NCBI GenBank assembly: GCA_963784575.1
Contig: CAWARU010000001.1
Span: forward strand, 1,736,001 to 1,800,000
Direction: 5' to 3'
Source of the DNA: CAWARU01 sp963784575
GTDB lineage: Bacteria > Pseudomonadota > Gammaproteobacteria > UBA6186 > Azoamicaceae
DNA length: 64,000 nt
In this document: piece by piece, positions 48,649 through 58,796 of the stretch
Layout of the letters: each line of letters starts with the position of its first letter
Position numbering within the stretch: position 1 is the stretch's first letter
Program-made: the position numbers and the translations under genes
Notes under the pieces: generated by a model
Databases searched by the model: none
What the model was told of the DNA's origin: nothing
What the model saw: only the letters and a program-made list of their open reading frames with translations

Positions 48649-48708
48649 AGGGCCGTGCGTTACCTGTTACACGTACTATTGTAACACGTAACGACACGGC
48701 CCTTTTTC
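48649..48708. terminator. Bidirectional rho-independent terminator
   Basis: AGGGCCGTG-CGTTAC arms pair with GTAACG-CACGGCCCT, with an inner GTTAC/GTAAC pair, flanked by T5 on the right and A5 on the left. It would end both the minus-strand ankyrin gene and any plus-strand transcript, so it separates that gene from T3. Confidence 0.85.
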
Positions 48709-48727
48709 TGAATTTGACAGAACAATA

Positions 48728-50832
48728 TCAAACAAACGCTTTTGCAAAGGCTTGGACTGAACTCTGCGCTCCACTCACCAAGTCTGGGGGTAAAGCAGCA
48801 TAAAAATCTGACACTGTATCTGAAGCATCTTTTGCTCGAGCCTCAAAAGCGGTCAATGTTGATTGTTTGTAAGTATGAACTCCTGGAGATCCTAATTTCG
48901 TAATTTCCCTGAACTGTTTGAAGGCAGGATCAGGACTAGTCTGAATCTGCTCAAGTATTGCAGTAATAAATTCACTTGAATCCATGTCTAGATAATGTGG
49001 TGACTCTGGATTTAATCGAGGCTCCAATTTTGCAATGGCAGCGAATACTAAAACAAGGGTTTGGTCACCAAGGGACTCTGCTGCCCCCTTGGGATCCTTA
49101 CCAGTAAAGGATAACCCTAAGGCATTTGCGACTGCGACACTCAATCCGATACACAACTCATGCTGAAATTGAGGATTGGTGCTTTCTTGGGCATCAAATT
49201 TCTTTCTGCGTTTGCGTGCGCTATAGCAATCTATACCTGCTGCTGCAGTTTTTAGAAGACCTGAAAGTAGAGGAATGCATGTTACATGGTCAGCTGACAG
49301 TTTAATTATTGATGAGATAAAATCTTCTGGTTTGAATTTATCGATTGCATCCTGTCGACATCTCATGCGAGTAATTGCACTCATAAGTAAATTGGATAAT
49401 CTACGTTGATACCAATGCAAATATATATTTTTTGTTTTAATTGCCTCAACTCTTGCGCGAAGATTTGGGTTGTTATTATGCTCATCCCAAAGTACTGCGG
49501 TCATTCCGTGTAGTTGCTCACATCTTGCACCAACCGCACTTAAGCGTTTTGCAATAGCCTCTTGTCCTCCGCGCAGATCCATCAGTGATGTGTAGATAGA
49601 ATTAAATCTTAACTCAAATTCTTTTACTTTTACATCGAGTGCATCTGTTCTACGTCTGGCGTCAATTCCCAGGGAATAGGCTGCTTCTGCTTTTTCTTTA
49701 GTCTCTCTTCCTATTCTTTGTTGCTCTGCAAGTTGCAGTGCTATTCTTCTAGATTCATCAGCCAACATAAGTTGTTTTTCATCTATTCCATTAGCCCGTT
49801 TGGAAACCTGAGCATATTTTTCATCATGCTCTTTTCTCACTTTCTCAATCGCTGATTGTAATTCAGCAGTTTTTCTATCTGCTTCTGAAACTATTTTCTT
49901 TGCAGAACCTTCAATAACCTCTTTCGCTGCAGCGGTATCTGCCTTATGTTTTCTTTCCGCTGATTCTTTGGCTTTCTCAAGTAGTTTTGCACGCATTTCC
50001 CTGACATCAAAAATAATCGTTAAATCGCAATCTATTACTCTTCCGCTGTGGTCTGGTAATTTTGAGGTATGGAATACTAGAGTATTTTGGTCGCTCTTGT
50101 CTTCTACTAAGGTTAATTTCAAATCTTTGTTAAGTCGAAAATAGCCTTTTTTAGCGCTTTCCACGGGATTTTGAAAAATCTCGAGTGGGGTTTTCCCTAG
50201 AGAGTTGGGATCTGTAAAGCTGGCGCCGAGAGTTGATAAGGTATCTAGAAGTTGAAGATTTCCTTTGGTGCGGATGGTGTGTTTTCCGGGAAGTGGATCA
50301 CTATCACTGTAACAAATAATTCAAATACTTCATCAAAATCAGGCAAGGTAGATTCAAAACTTTCACGATGCTTAAAAAGCAACCAGGGTGAAATATATGT
50401 CAAGGCTGCTGTGACCGGGGTATCGCCATTAAATGCGCTAATGTCTGCACCTGCACTAACAAGATGTCGAACGCTGTCAGTGTCTGAATTGGAGCAGGCT
50501 AGAACGATTAAGGGTTGGACAGCGTCATCGTGGTATAACAAAGGTTTCAAGGAAGGATCTAATTTAATTTTCTTACAGAGAACACCAACGGCATCCGAAT
50601 TTCCTGATGCAACGGCATGTTTTAGCGGTGTACCAAATTTGGGTTCACATACTAAAAGATCAATGCCTGTGAAAGGTCCCTTTTTTAAGTAGTATCCAAC
50701 ATAGTCAAATCCATAATCAACGTATTCCTGGACCCTTTTTCCGGATCCCGCTCCTAAAGCGGTATAAAAACATGCATACAATCTTTTCTCTGAGCCGGAT
50801 GGAGCAGATTTATCTGTCAGAATACGTCGCAT
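48728..50832 (-). pseudogene. Ankyrin/coiled-coil protein, frameshifted copy
   Basis: Paralogue of the intact gene at 59295 and identical to it over the last about 478 codons. ATG 50832 (MRRILTDKSAP) matches the intact start. Around 50285-50310 the sequence has several substitutions and one base fewer than the intact copy. The frame therefore leaves the protein after VFELFVTV and stops at 50245, while the downstream frame stays open. N-terminal ankyrin unit GTPLKHAVASGNSDAVGVLCKKI, coiled coil and helical domain are otherwise present. May still make a 195-residue ankyrin fragment. Upstream gene of T3, but separated by a terminator. Confidence 0.82.
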
Positions 50833-51086
50833 TTGATTTTCCCCCACTGGTTGAGTATCCAGTTCATAATGAATATAATTAGTTCATAATTACATTATTT
50901 GTGAGGGATGTCAAGAAGTAACAAACATATAAAATATCTAGAAATATCAGCAGCTTTTAGATAAGACCTTGATTTTTCAATAAATGCTCAGAATTATTAT
51001 GAACAAAATAAGATAGCACTATTAAACTTTTTGTATAAAGACATATCTATTGTAATTAGAGGAATATTATTAGAGGAATTACTGTT

Positions 51087-51446
51087 ATGTCAGCTCCAAA
51101 AATGCATGTAAATGCAGAAATTCTCGATGATTTATTAGATAAAAATTTAACAAAGCCGCAAAAAGCTTTTTTTCTTAAAGGTCTGAAATTTCTAGAAGAT
51201 GCACCAATTGAACAATTTAATTCATTGGATGACAAAGATTTTTCTGAATATATGAAACAAATTATCGAAGCCCTAGATCGTGCAAAAAACAGTGCAGAAT
51301 GGAGCTCTATCGTAGACGGACCCACCAAGACAAGAATTGATGAAATCTATAAAAAAATCATTGAAATTAACCGCCTCAGAATTGCATCAGCAAGTGCTGA
51401 ACGTTTAGCTAGCATGAGGTTGGGGTCGGGTCTAGCAAAGCGATAA
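51087..51446 (+). pseudogene. Truncated copy of the long helical partner protein
   Basis: MSAPKMHVNAEIL... identical or nearly so to the first about 110 residues of the gene at 61655. At 51418 similarity ends (GCATGAG then GTTGGGGTC instead of AACCCTC) and the frame runs into a family B palindrome, adding a meaningless MRLGSGLAKR-type tail. The full-length relative is at least 782 residues, so about 85 percent is missing. Divergent from the ankyrin/coiled-coil gene, 254 bases away. Confidence 0.85.
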
Positions 51447-51481
51447 GCTAGCTAATCGCTTTGCTAGACCCGACCTCAACA
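51416..51481. repeat. REP-like palindrome (family B) at breakpoint
   Basis: GTCGGGTCTAGCAAAGCGAT and its exact inverse flank AAGCTAGCTA, with outer GAGGT/ACCTC. Sits exactly where the 51087 gene loses homology. Related to 52342-52400 and 9267-9402. Confidence 0.9.
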
Positions 51482-51527
51482 ACGTATTAAAAAAATGAGG
51501 TCATGTATGACCCAATGGCTTTTCGTT

Positions 51528-52028
51528 TTAAAAATATTTATGCATGAAACCAACCACCACTCTTGCTGAAGCGACTATGACCATTAAGATAACCCCAAAG
51601 ATAATACACAATAACCAAAAATATAAAATATTTCTGGGTCTAATTTCTGCTGGCTTTTTAATTGATTTCATTTCTTTCTTAATAAACCTAATGTACAACC
51701 AATTCCCAAAACATCCGAAAGCAATAAATTCGACAATATATAAAACCCAGCAAGATATTGAATATATTTTTTCTGAAAAACAATATTCTAAGACTCCAAG
51801 CAACAAACCACTCACAAGCATCCAAGCTATAGCATAACTATACATTGCGCGGTAAGCCATCCATAACCCACCAAAAACCGCAGCGCCAAAATTCCATTTT
51901 ATTTTATAAAATTTATTTTCTTCATATTCTTTAAATAACTCTAAATAATATGTTGTGGAATCTCGAAGACCTGAATCGTTTTCGTCTCTTTCCTTGATGT
52001 AAGGGTAAACTTGTGTTTCAATATTCAT
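51528..52028 (-). CDS. DUF2628-like small membrane protein
   Basis: 166 residues with a soluble N-terminus and four hydrophobic segments (about 50-80, 90-115, 140-165 and part of 70-90). The KIKWNFGAAVFGGLWMAYRAMY segment is typical of DUF2628 proteins. ATG 52028 is 15 bases after the stop of the broken immunity-like gene, so they form one unit downstream of T4. DUF2628 function is unknown; it may be cargo, or an immunity protein for a membrane-active toxin. Confidence 0.7.
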   Translation of the reverse strand: MNIETQVYPYIKERDENDSGLRDSTTYYLELFKEYEENKFYKIKWNFGAAVFGGLWMAYRAMYSYAIAWMLVSGLLLGVLEYCFSEKIYSISCWVLYIVEFIAFGCFGNWLYIRFIKKEMKSIKKPAEIRPRNILYFWLLCIIFGVILMVIVASARVVVGFMHKYF

Positions 52029-52043
52029 TGGGGCTGCGATCCA

Positions 52044-52288
52044 TTACAATTGTACATCTTTTCCAGCAATTAGATCATTTGCAATTTGATTTAATTCTTC
52101 ATATGAAAATTCAAATTCTGATCCTAGCTCCATTGTATGCAATGTCAATAAAATACGTCTCAATCCTGGTTCGATGTGCTCAACATACTGTATATAAACG
52201 GTATGTGACCAAATACCAATTTCCCTTAGAGGTATTCTTTTAAGCGTTTTTTCTGCAATTCCCTTCCAAATTGTGCTTTAGTATACAT
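52044..52288 (-). pseudogene. Frameshifted small gene, probable orphan immunity remnant
   Basis: ATG 52288 with AAGG upstream reads MYTKAQFGRELQKKRLK then stops. In the neighbouring frame the sequence continues as IPLREIGIWSHTVYIQYVEH, LLTLHTMELGSEFEFSYEEL, NQIANDLIAGKDVQL to TAA at 52044. One added A in the A6 run near 52251-52256 restores an 82-residue protein. Its composition and position (after the T4 toxin-immunity pair) suggest an orphan immunity gene. No family name is claimed. Confidence 0.65.
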
Positions 52289-52341
52289 CTGTCTTACCTT
52301 TTAACTCTAAAAAACAATAGATCCTTTTCGATTGAAAGGAA

Positions 52342-52400
52342 GGTTGGGGTCGGGTCTAGTAAAGTGACAAGTAGCTTATCGCATTGCTAGACCCAACCCC
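52342..52400. repeat. REP-like palindrome (family B)
   Basis: GGTTGGGGTCGGGTCTAG ... CTAGACCCAACCCC with an imperfect inner part. Lies between the T4 immunity gene and the orphan remnant. A three-fold direct repeat TCGGTATTC follows at 52409-52436. Confidence 0.85.
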
Positions 52401-52434
52401 AGCAGCCCTCGGTATTCTCGGTATTCTCGGTATT

Positions 52435-52605
52435 CTATTCTATTTTCACACAGCTGTTTTCCTCTAAACATTTAATTAAATATCCAATCAAGTAATTACG
52501 ATCAGTCCTTTCTTCAATATCTTGATTTTCTACAAGATCTGAAAAAGCTCTGTCTAACACTTTCCAAATATTTGTTTCCATATATTTTTCATAGATTTTT
52601 GCCAC
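52435..52605 (-). CDS. Candidate immunity protein for T4
   Basis: 56 residues from GTG 52605 (MAKIYEKYMETNIWKVLDRA..., ERTDRNYLIGYLIKCLEEN). The start is set by GGAGG at 52615-52619, nine bases before GTG and just after the T4 stop (52629). A longer frame reaching 52740 lies within T4 and has no such site. Helical and acidic. Its immediate position after the toxin tip is the basis for calling it an immunity gene. Confidence 0.6.
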   Translation of the reverse strand: MAKIYEKYMETNIWKVLDRAFSDLVENQDIEERTDRNYLIGYLIKCLEENSCVKIE

Positions 52606-52628
52606 TTTTATTTTCCTCCATAATAAAC

Positions 52629-55600
52629 TTAGTTTTTTGGTGGTTTTTTGTTTTTGTTTTTCAACCCATTCGGCCAAATTTGATTCCCATAAAAATCTAC
52701 TTCTTTTATTTTTTCGCCTTTCGAATTTTTTATATCCCAATGATCTTTATGTAGTTTGTCTTTAGTCCATATAGTCCCATCTTTAAGATTCTTCCAACCT
52801 TGGTTGCCGCGTAATTTTGCCCATCCTTCTCCTTGTCCAGGTAAATTTTCTGTACATAGTAGTCTTTGTTGTAATCTTAAATCGATTTTTGTTTTAATAT
52901 TTGGACCCTTTTCGGTAATTGACGCTCCGCTTCTCCCTAATACTCTTGGTACTTTTGTGACTCCTGAAAAAATTACAAGAATTGAACCAATTCCAGCTTT
53001 GTCTTCTTTGCTTAATCCATATTCATCACACAGCTTTGATAATTCAGAAGTAACTTCTTGAGCATGATGTGAAAGTTCTTGCCTTTCTTTATCAATATTT
53101 GTGCGCGTGACTTTTGATCCTGCATGCAGTGCTGCCTCCTGTATTACACCAGGAGTTTGTGCGACAATATCCATTAACATCGCTGCTCTGGGATTTTCGT
53201 CTCTTAACTTCTGTATTGCACTGCCTGCTTCCGCTGCTACTTTTAAGGTTGATCTTCCAACAGCGCGGCATATTTGTCTAAATATTCCTGTTTCTGAAGT
53301 GTTTGTTGCCAACACATGACTCATTTTGATTGGTAAATAGTGGTCATTGATAGTTGGAGCATGTGGAAAACGATAACTGTCTCTATCTCTAGTTATGAAT
53401 GAGCCGAAGTAGGTGTTCGAACAAGCCTGACTAACCCAAGGTAAAATGGGAGTGGCATTATAGCTTAGAAGAGGAGAAGTATAATCAGATAGATATAGCT
53501 CCCTAGGACTATTTGATAAAACATAGGATGAATCACTATAACCGCCAAACATTTGAATGGGATAATAATCAGAGGTTTTAAATGAGGTTAATCCGACTAA
53601 TCCGAAGCTAGTTAAGAAGTCTTGCCTTCGCCAATCAATAGCGGGGGTATAAAATTCTGACAATTTTTCAGTCCCTAAGCGAGGTTTCGATGTTACTGTC
53701 CAGCCATTTGCATAAGTTTGCAGTGCAGGGATCGCTGGAACTTCAAATATTACCACAGAATTGTTTGTTGAATTAAGCATGAAATCTATTTTAGTGCCAA
53801 CAAAGTCATCATACGATCTTAATTTCGAAGTTGAGAAAATTGGGATTTGATGGTCTCTATTCCTAACTTCAGAAAATCTAGATGCAGATTTCGTTCTAAT
53901 TCTAACAGGTCTGGTTGCTGCCTCTATTTGTCTAAGGGGAGAAAAATCACGTGCGCGATATTCTAAACGACCAAGTCTTCCGCCTTTGGTAGTGGAATTA
54001 ATTCCAGATTCTGAACTTAACTCTTCTTTAGGTACTGTGGCGGCATAAGCGGTTCGAATAAACGAGAACGAGTGTCCTTGCATTTCTGAAGGTTTTGAAA
54101 TTTCAGAGAATGGCTTAAGATAGTTATGTTCTCTAGACTCTTTCATTACGGTTTCAAAAGCAGATTTTGGTTTGGTAGCTTGTTCTCGGAATTCAGCTGT
54201 AAGTGTTACTTTTTCGGGATCAGCTGTTCCATTACATTCTTTCAACAATTTCTTTATTGCTCCAGTTTTTTCTGCAACAAGAGGCTTTGAATATTTTGAG
54301 GTTGGTTTTCTATTTCCTTGCTTGGAGTTAGTTTGCTGGGAAGGCTTTGCTACCCCATTAGTGTGTTTGTGTGATGAGGCTAAAGCAGGTTTGTCGGGTG
54401 CAGGTGAGATTATGCGTTCTCTATTGGCGGGAACTCTGGCACCTCCACCCACCTGCTGCAGCTCATCAAAGGCTTTGCTTCTATTAAGGGCAGTTCTGCT
54501 GCGCTCTGTTACAGAAATATCCGACAAGAGTTGTCCAAGGCTTGCACCTCCCACTTGTGCGGCGGTTGTCAACCAAATATTCGCGGCAGTTTGTACGAAG
54601 TTAGAACGGGTAATGGCGGAGGTGACTGCCGCAGAGACCAAAACCGACGTCAGCTTTTCGTTTAAGTTTCGAACAAATCCAAGTTCTCGAGAACCTCCTA
54701 TGGCAATTGTGGTGCCGATGGAAGTTAAGAGAGCGGGGGAGAGTTTGCCGCCATCGAAGCCTACTTGGATTGCGGCTTTGGAGGCTGCAACTACGGCGTT
54801 GGTGACTACGCCTTGAGTGAAAACTTGGTTACCAATTTTGATAATAGTCAATTCGCTAGACTTAAATAGGGAGTTCATGTTTTGGAATGCAGTGGTGCCG
54901 CCTAAGGCGTTTCCGAGATAAAACCCAAATGCAGAGAGCCCTGCAGATATGGCACCATCTTTTAGAATTCGGTTGGTATTGCCGGTGAGGGCAGCCGTCA
55001 AGGACCCCATTAATGCCCCTTCTACGGCTAAGGTAAGGGCTGCCATGCTGGTTGTGGAGGAGGTGATCCCAAACGCGAGCCCGAGATTCGACGCAAGCGT
55101 TGGCGCAATTTGAGGGACGATGACAGCTACTGCAGCAATAACAGCCAGGTTCTTGAAAAAGCGTTCATTTAGTTTGTGTTTGGCATGTTTGTAATCAGAA
55201 TCGATTTGCTCTCTTAAGTCTGCAAAGGTATTGCGGATTGATTGAACTGCGTTATTATATTGCTGCAAAACTTCGGAGTCTGCCGCATGGAGCGAATTTA
55301 TGACGTTGTTTATTTCAGCGATATGTTTATTAAAGGCGAGCTCTCGTTCATTGAGCCAATGCTCGAGCTCTTGTTTTTCAGCAAGGAAGGCTTTCTTCAT
55401 TGCCGCCTCTTCCTGGTCCATTTTCTGCTGCATCTCATCACGAGTCTTTTGCCAGATTACCATTTTATTCTTTAATGTCAATTTTGGAGGAGTAGAGATT
55501 AACCCAGAATTTATTGCTTCCTGCGTCATCTGGTAGAATTTTGCACCAATAAAGTTTTTAACATTGAGGTTAAATAGTACTTGGTGCTCTTTTTGATATT

Positions 55601-58600
55601 CAAGAGACTCTTTAGCGGCAGTGTCTGTCACAGCCAGTGTTACCTGCCCCATTCCAAAGACTTGTTTCCCGAATTCTGCAATAATACTCGCGGTACCTGC
55701 GATAAAGAGTTCAGGATGAGTTTTATAGAGCTCTTCTATTACTTTAGGGTTTTCGGGGGCAAGTTTTAATTTCAGAGCAAGTTCTTTCGCTTTGTTTTTC
55801 AAGTGCATACTTTTGATAATATAGTCATAGTCCTTTTCGTCTTCTAGAGTTGCGTCAAGCATGTCAAAATCAATAAATACGCAATGAAGCGCTCGGGTCG
55901 CTATAAAGAATTGCTGTGCAAAATCCATAACTTGTTGTTTATGGGTGTCTTCTATAGAACCTTGAGCAATTATTTCCTTGAGGTGTGTGAGCATTATCAT
56001 CATTGGAAATACATAAAGCGCATAAGGCTCTACCCTGCTTAACCGCAGGTAATAACTTAACATCGCTTCTATTTTCTGGACAGGCTCAGGGTATTTATCG
56101 AGATATCTTTGCGTTCTATTGCATTCTGCATCGAAAGCAGCAATGGCATCTCCGTCTGAAGTTTTTAAGAATTCTCGAATACCAAGAATGGGTTCATCAT
56201 GCAAAATATACGCCAACTTTGGTATATGTGTTTTGGCCAAAGTTGAGGTGGTTTCATGATTAGCATTTTCATGATTGATATCAATACCTGCCCTTTTTAA
56301 GACATTAAATAATTCTAATGAGAGTTTTTGAGAGAGAATTGCTTTTTGTAAGGCATCATAACCTTTTGCGTCAACACTATTGATGTAGGCACCTTGAGAG
56401 AGACAAGCTTCTACTGCCTTTGAATCCCCCAGTTCTGCGGCATTGAATAGCTTAAAAACAATCTCAGATTGACTCTTCAAACTCGCATTCATTAATTGTA
56501 AAGTGTCTAAAGATAAGGTTAAACCCAAAGATTTTGGGGCAAAATGATGTTCCAAGGCGTTTAAATTCATAGCGTGCGACCAGCAAAATATCCCGCGTCT
56601 GCCTCTCGCAAAAACAAAGATGTGGTTTTGATGTTTGACGCGTAATGAATGCACTTGAATGGTTGAAAAATGCGGCTCTGCATTCCAGCCTGTACCATCT
56701 GAAAGTGGAACATGGAAAGGTAATGGAAGCCAGTTGTTAGTCTCGGGATTGAAGGCATGTGCCATGACTCCCTGCCCGCCGCGGCCAAATAATAATACGT
56801 AATCGCTTCCCTGGTATCCCTCACTGACACCCATTTGAATCGTGGACCAATAACACTTTTGATCCCAACCACATCTGTCTGCCCACGCTGGTCCAGAAGC
56901 ATGGTGTTTCAATACTGAAGTATTGGGATTATAAGACCATAAACCGATCCCATAAGTGCTTCGTGCTATCAAAAAAAGATGGTCTTCTCCTTTAATCCGT
57001 CCCACTTTGACTTGGATGGTCCCGTAATATTGTTCTGGAGCCCAACCAGTGAAATCAGAACAATTAGGTCCAGGTGTAAATCCAGACCATTTGTAAGTGT
57101 TGGGGTCGAAAAATCCTATCTTAACGCCAGCTGCTTCACGGTACACTAATACGATTTTATCTAAACCATGAGCGTCCCGCGCTGTTGCCAATTGTAAGGT
57201 AGAATAATATTGTTTATAAGCCCAACCGCTGCTATCGGAACAACAAGGTCCAGCTCCACATCCAAACCATTGATAAGTATTCGGGTCAAAACCCCACATC
57301 ATAGTCCCGGCACCAGCACGATACAATAAAAATATTTTTTCTTTTCCATCTCCAGTCCGTGCTGTAGTGAGACGAAATGTGGAGTAATATTGTTCGTGAG
57401 CCCAGCCGCTGCCATCAGAACAAGCTGGGCCCGGGCCGCATTCTGTCCACTTACAAGTATGCGGATCGTAGCAAGACATATGAATTCCATACCCACTACG
57501 AATCAATAAGAATAATTTATCTAAACCATCCGCTGTACGTGCTTTAATCAAACGGATAGTACTATAGTATGGATGGGCTCCGAAACCAGATGCATCTGCA
57601 TACAAGGGCCCTCTCGGAAGTGTGGTCCAGGTTTCTTTGGTAAAATCATAACTATGAAGATAGATCCCATCGCCAGCACGGCCAAGCACAAATAATTGCT
57701 GTTCGCCATTGACCTTGGCAAAGACACTTCTTATGGTTGAATTGTATTTTGGATCACTCCAACCCCCTTCATTACACCAGTCAGGACCCCCCGCAACTAA
57801 CCCAGAATAGTTTTGTGCTCTGATTAATTCTTCCCATTCGCAGTCTAGAAGATAAGTCTTGACTCGAAAATCGGGATGTTCATTTGCTAATTCAACTGCG
57901 GTTTTTTTTAGCTTATTTTCTTTGTGGGCAACGTCAGCGCCAGCCTCAACTAAAGCATGAATAACTTCAAACGACTGCTTACTCAAAATGGCGAGCTGCA
58001 AAACGCTATAGCCATCTGCGTCCAAAACATTGGGGTCGGCTTTAGCCTTAACTAAAAATGGAACTAATTTAGGTTGATGCTTAATTGCATAAAGCAGCGC
58101 ATTGTAGCCTTCCGGATGGCTGAAATTAATATCTGCTCCCAGGTCTAATGCAGCCTGCAGAGCATCACTATCGCCTTTTCGCAAAGCAAGCCAAAATTTT
58201 TCCGTATTGGATACCACCTCTCGCAGAGCATCAATCACGGATTCGTGATTCTGCAATTCTGCCAAATCAAAAGCGGTATATCCATCAGAATGCGTCCTGC
58301 ACAAATTAACACCATTTGCGCATAAAAGTTTCACAATAGCAGCTTGATTATGTTCCGCCGCAACGTGTAATGGGAGCAGCGAAAAAAAGAATAATCTCAA
58401 TGAAATATTGCTGTTTTTGAGCAAGGTTTCGACAACTTTAATATCTCCGCTCATACATCCTATCAAAGCCGCTTTGACTAATCGCATATTGTTCTTTACA
58501 TTTTGGCACGCAATCTCAAAGGCTTGTTTTCTTTGTGTCTGCGCTGCTTCAAGCTGCTGAATTGCAGCTGTTTTTTCTTTCAGATGCTGCGCCGTTTCCT

Positions 58601-58796
58601 GTTGTTTTACTACTTCAAGATTGGCACGTTCTGCAGCTAATTTAGCGAGTTCATTTTGAAGTTCCGAATTTAATTCGGCTAAAATTCTAGATTCGTCCTC
58701 TGAAATTTTTTCAATACTTTGATCGTATTGTTTGCGAAGGTCGTGTTTGCCAGATACTTTATTGAATCCTTTCTTTACCTCTTTCCAAAAACCCAT
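52629..58796 (-). CDS. Giant polymorphic toxin T4, RNase-like tip
   Basis: 2055 residues, with the same core as T3: first about 737 residues identical by reading, then close to the hydrophobic segment's end (LLSDIS, about 1424). Coiled coil, ankyrin, seven propeller repeats (about 340-745), ankyrin, helical, coiled coil and Gly/Ala segments are in the same order. The linker again has FSFIRTAYAATV and SPLRQIEAAT. The last about 80 residues are basic and Trp/Gly-rich: GWAKLRGNQGWKNLKDGTIW, HKDHWDIKNSKGEKIKEVDF, GNQIWPNGLKNKNKK. This looks like small RNase-type tips of polymorphic toxins (similar in style to type 37 and colicin E3-like tips); the family call is tentative. No signal peptide. Confidence 0.85.
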   Translation of the reverse strand: MGFWKEVKKGFNKVSGKHDLRKQYDQSIEKISEDESRILAELNSELQNELAKLAAERANLEVVKQQETAQHLKEKTAAIQQLEAAQTQRKQAFEIACQNVKNNMRLVKAALIGCMSGDIKVVETLLKNSNISLRLFFFSLLPLHVAAEHNQAAIVKLLCANGVNLCRTHSDGYTAFDLAELQNHESVIDALREVVSNTEKFWLALRKGDSDALQAALDLGADINFSHPEGYNALLYAIKHQPKLVPFLVKAKADPNVLDADGYSVLQLAILSKQSFEVIHALVEAGADVAHKENKLKKTAVELANEHPDFRVKTYLLDCEWEELIRAQNYSGLVAGGPDWCNEGGWSDPKYNSTIRSVFAKVNGEQQLFVLGRAGDGIYLHSYDFTKETWTTLPRGPLYADASGFGAHPYYSTIRLIKARTADGLDKLFLLIRSGYGIHMSCYDPHTCKWTECGPGPACSDGSGWAHEQYYSTFRLTTARTGDGKEKIFLLYRAGAGTMMWGFDPNTYQWFGCGAGPCCSDSSGWAYKQYYSTLQLATARDAHGLDKIVLVYREAAGVKIGFFDPNTYKWSGFTPGPNCSDFTGWAPEQYYGTIQVKVGRIKGEDHLFLIARSTYGIGLWSYNPNTSVLKHHASGPAWADRCGWDQKCYWSTIQMGVSEGYQGSDYVLLFGRGGQGVMAHAFNPETNNWLPLPFHVPLSDGTGWNAEPHFSTIQVHSLRVKHQNHIFVFARGRRGIFCWSHAMNLNALEHHFAPKSLGLTLSLDTLQLMNASLKSQSEIVFKLFNAAELGDSKAVEACLSQGAYINSVDAKGYDALQKAILSQKLSLELFNVLKRAGIDINHENANHETTSTLAKTHIPKLAYILHDEPILGIREFLKTSDGDAIAAFDAECNRTQRYLDKYPEPVQKIEAMLSYYLRLSRVEPYALYVFPMMIMLTHLKEIIAQGSIEDTHKQQVMDFAQQFFIATRALHCVFIDFDMLDATLEDEKDYDYIIKSMHLKNKAKELALKLKLAPENPKVIEELYKTHPELFIAGTASIIAEFGKQVFGMGQVTLAVTDTAAKESLEYQKEHQVLFNLNVKNFIGAKFYQMTQEAINSGLISTPPKLTLKNKMVIWQKTRDEMQQKMDQEEAAMKKAFLAEKQELEHWLNERELAFNKHIAEINNVINSLHAADSEVLQQYNNAVQSIRNTFADLREQIDSDYKHAKHKLNERFFKNLAVIAAVAVIVPQIAPTLASNLGLAFGITSSTTSMAALTLAVEGALMGSLTAALTGNTNRILKDGAISAGLSAFGFYLGNALGGTTAFQNMNSLFKSSELTIIKIGNQVFTQGVVTNAVVAASKAAIQVGFDGGKLSPALLTSIGTTIAIGGSRELGFVRNLNEKLTSVLVSAAVTSAITRSNFVQTAANIWLTTAAQVGGASLGQLLSDISVTERSRTALNRSKAFDELQQVGGGARVPANRERIISPAPDKPALASSHKHTNGVAKPSQQTNSKQGNRKPTSKYSKPLVAEKTGAIKKLLKECNGTADPEKVTLTAEFREQATKPKSAFETVMKESREHNYLKPFSEISKPSEMQGHSFSFIRTAYAATVPKEELSSESGINSTTKGGRLGRLEYRARDFSPLRQIEAATRPVRIRTKSASRFSEVRNRDHQIPIFSTSKLRSYDDFVGTKIDFMLNSTNNSVVIFEVPAIPALQTYANGWTVTSKPRLGTEKLSEFYTPAIDWRRQDFLTSFGLVGLTSFKTSDYYPIQMFGGYSDSSYVLSNSPRELYLSDYTSPLLSYNATPILPWVSQACSNTYFGSFITRDRDSYRFPHAPTINDHYLPIKMSHVLATNTSETGIFRQICRAVGRSTLKVAAEAGSAIQKLRDENPRAAMLMDIVAQTPGVIQEAALHAGSKVTRTNIDKERQELSHHAQEVTSELSKLCDEYGLSKEDKAGIGSILVIFSGVTKVPRVLGRSGASITEKGPNIKTKIDLRLQQRLLCTENLPGQGEGWAKLRGNQGWKNLKDGTIWTKDKLHKDHWDIKNSKGEKIKEVDFYGNQIWPNGLKNKNKKPPKN

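Larger units (their letters stand above)
46090..50160. repeat. About 4.07 kb duplicated block, copy 1
   Basis: By reading, the sequence appears identical to 56657-60727 at a constant offset of 10567. It covers the first about 710 codons of T3/T4, the intergenic segment, the 11-codon frame, the terminator and most of the ankyrin/coiled-coil gene. Differences begin on both sides (46060, 50166). Beyond the right edge the offset becomes 10568 because of a one-base deletion here. Confidence 0.85.

Noticed and set aside
52409..52436. Short CRISPR-like direct repeats
   Set aside because: Only three copies of a 9-base unit without spacers and no cas genes; simple tandem repeat.
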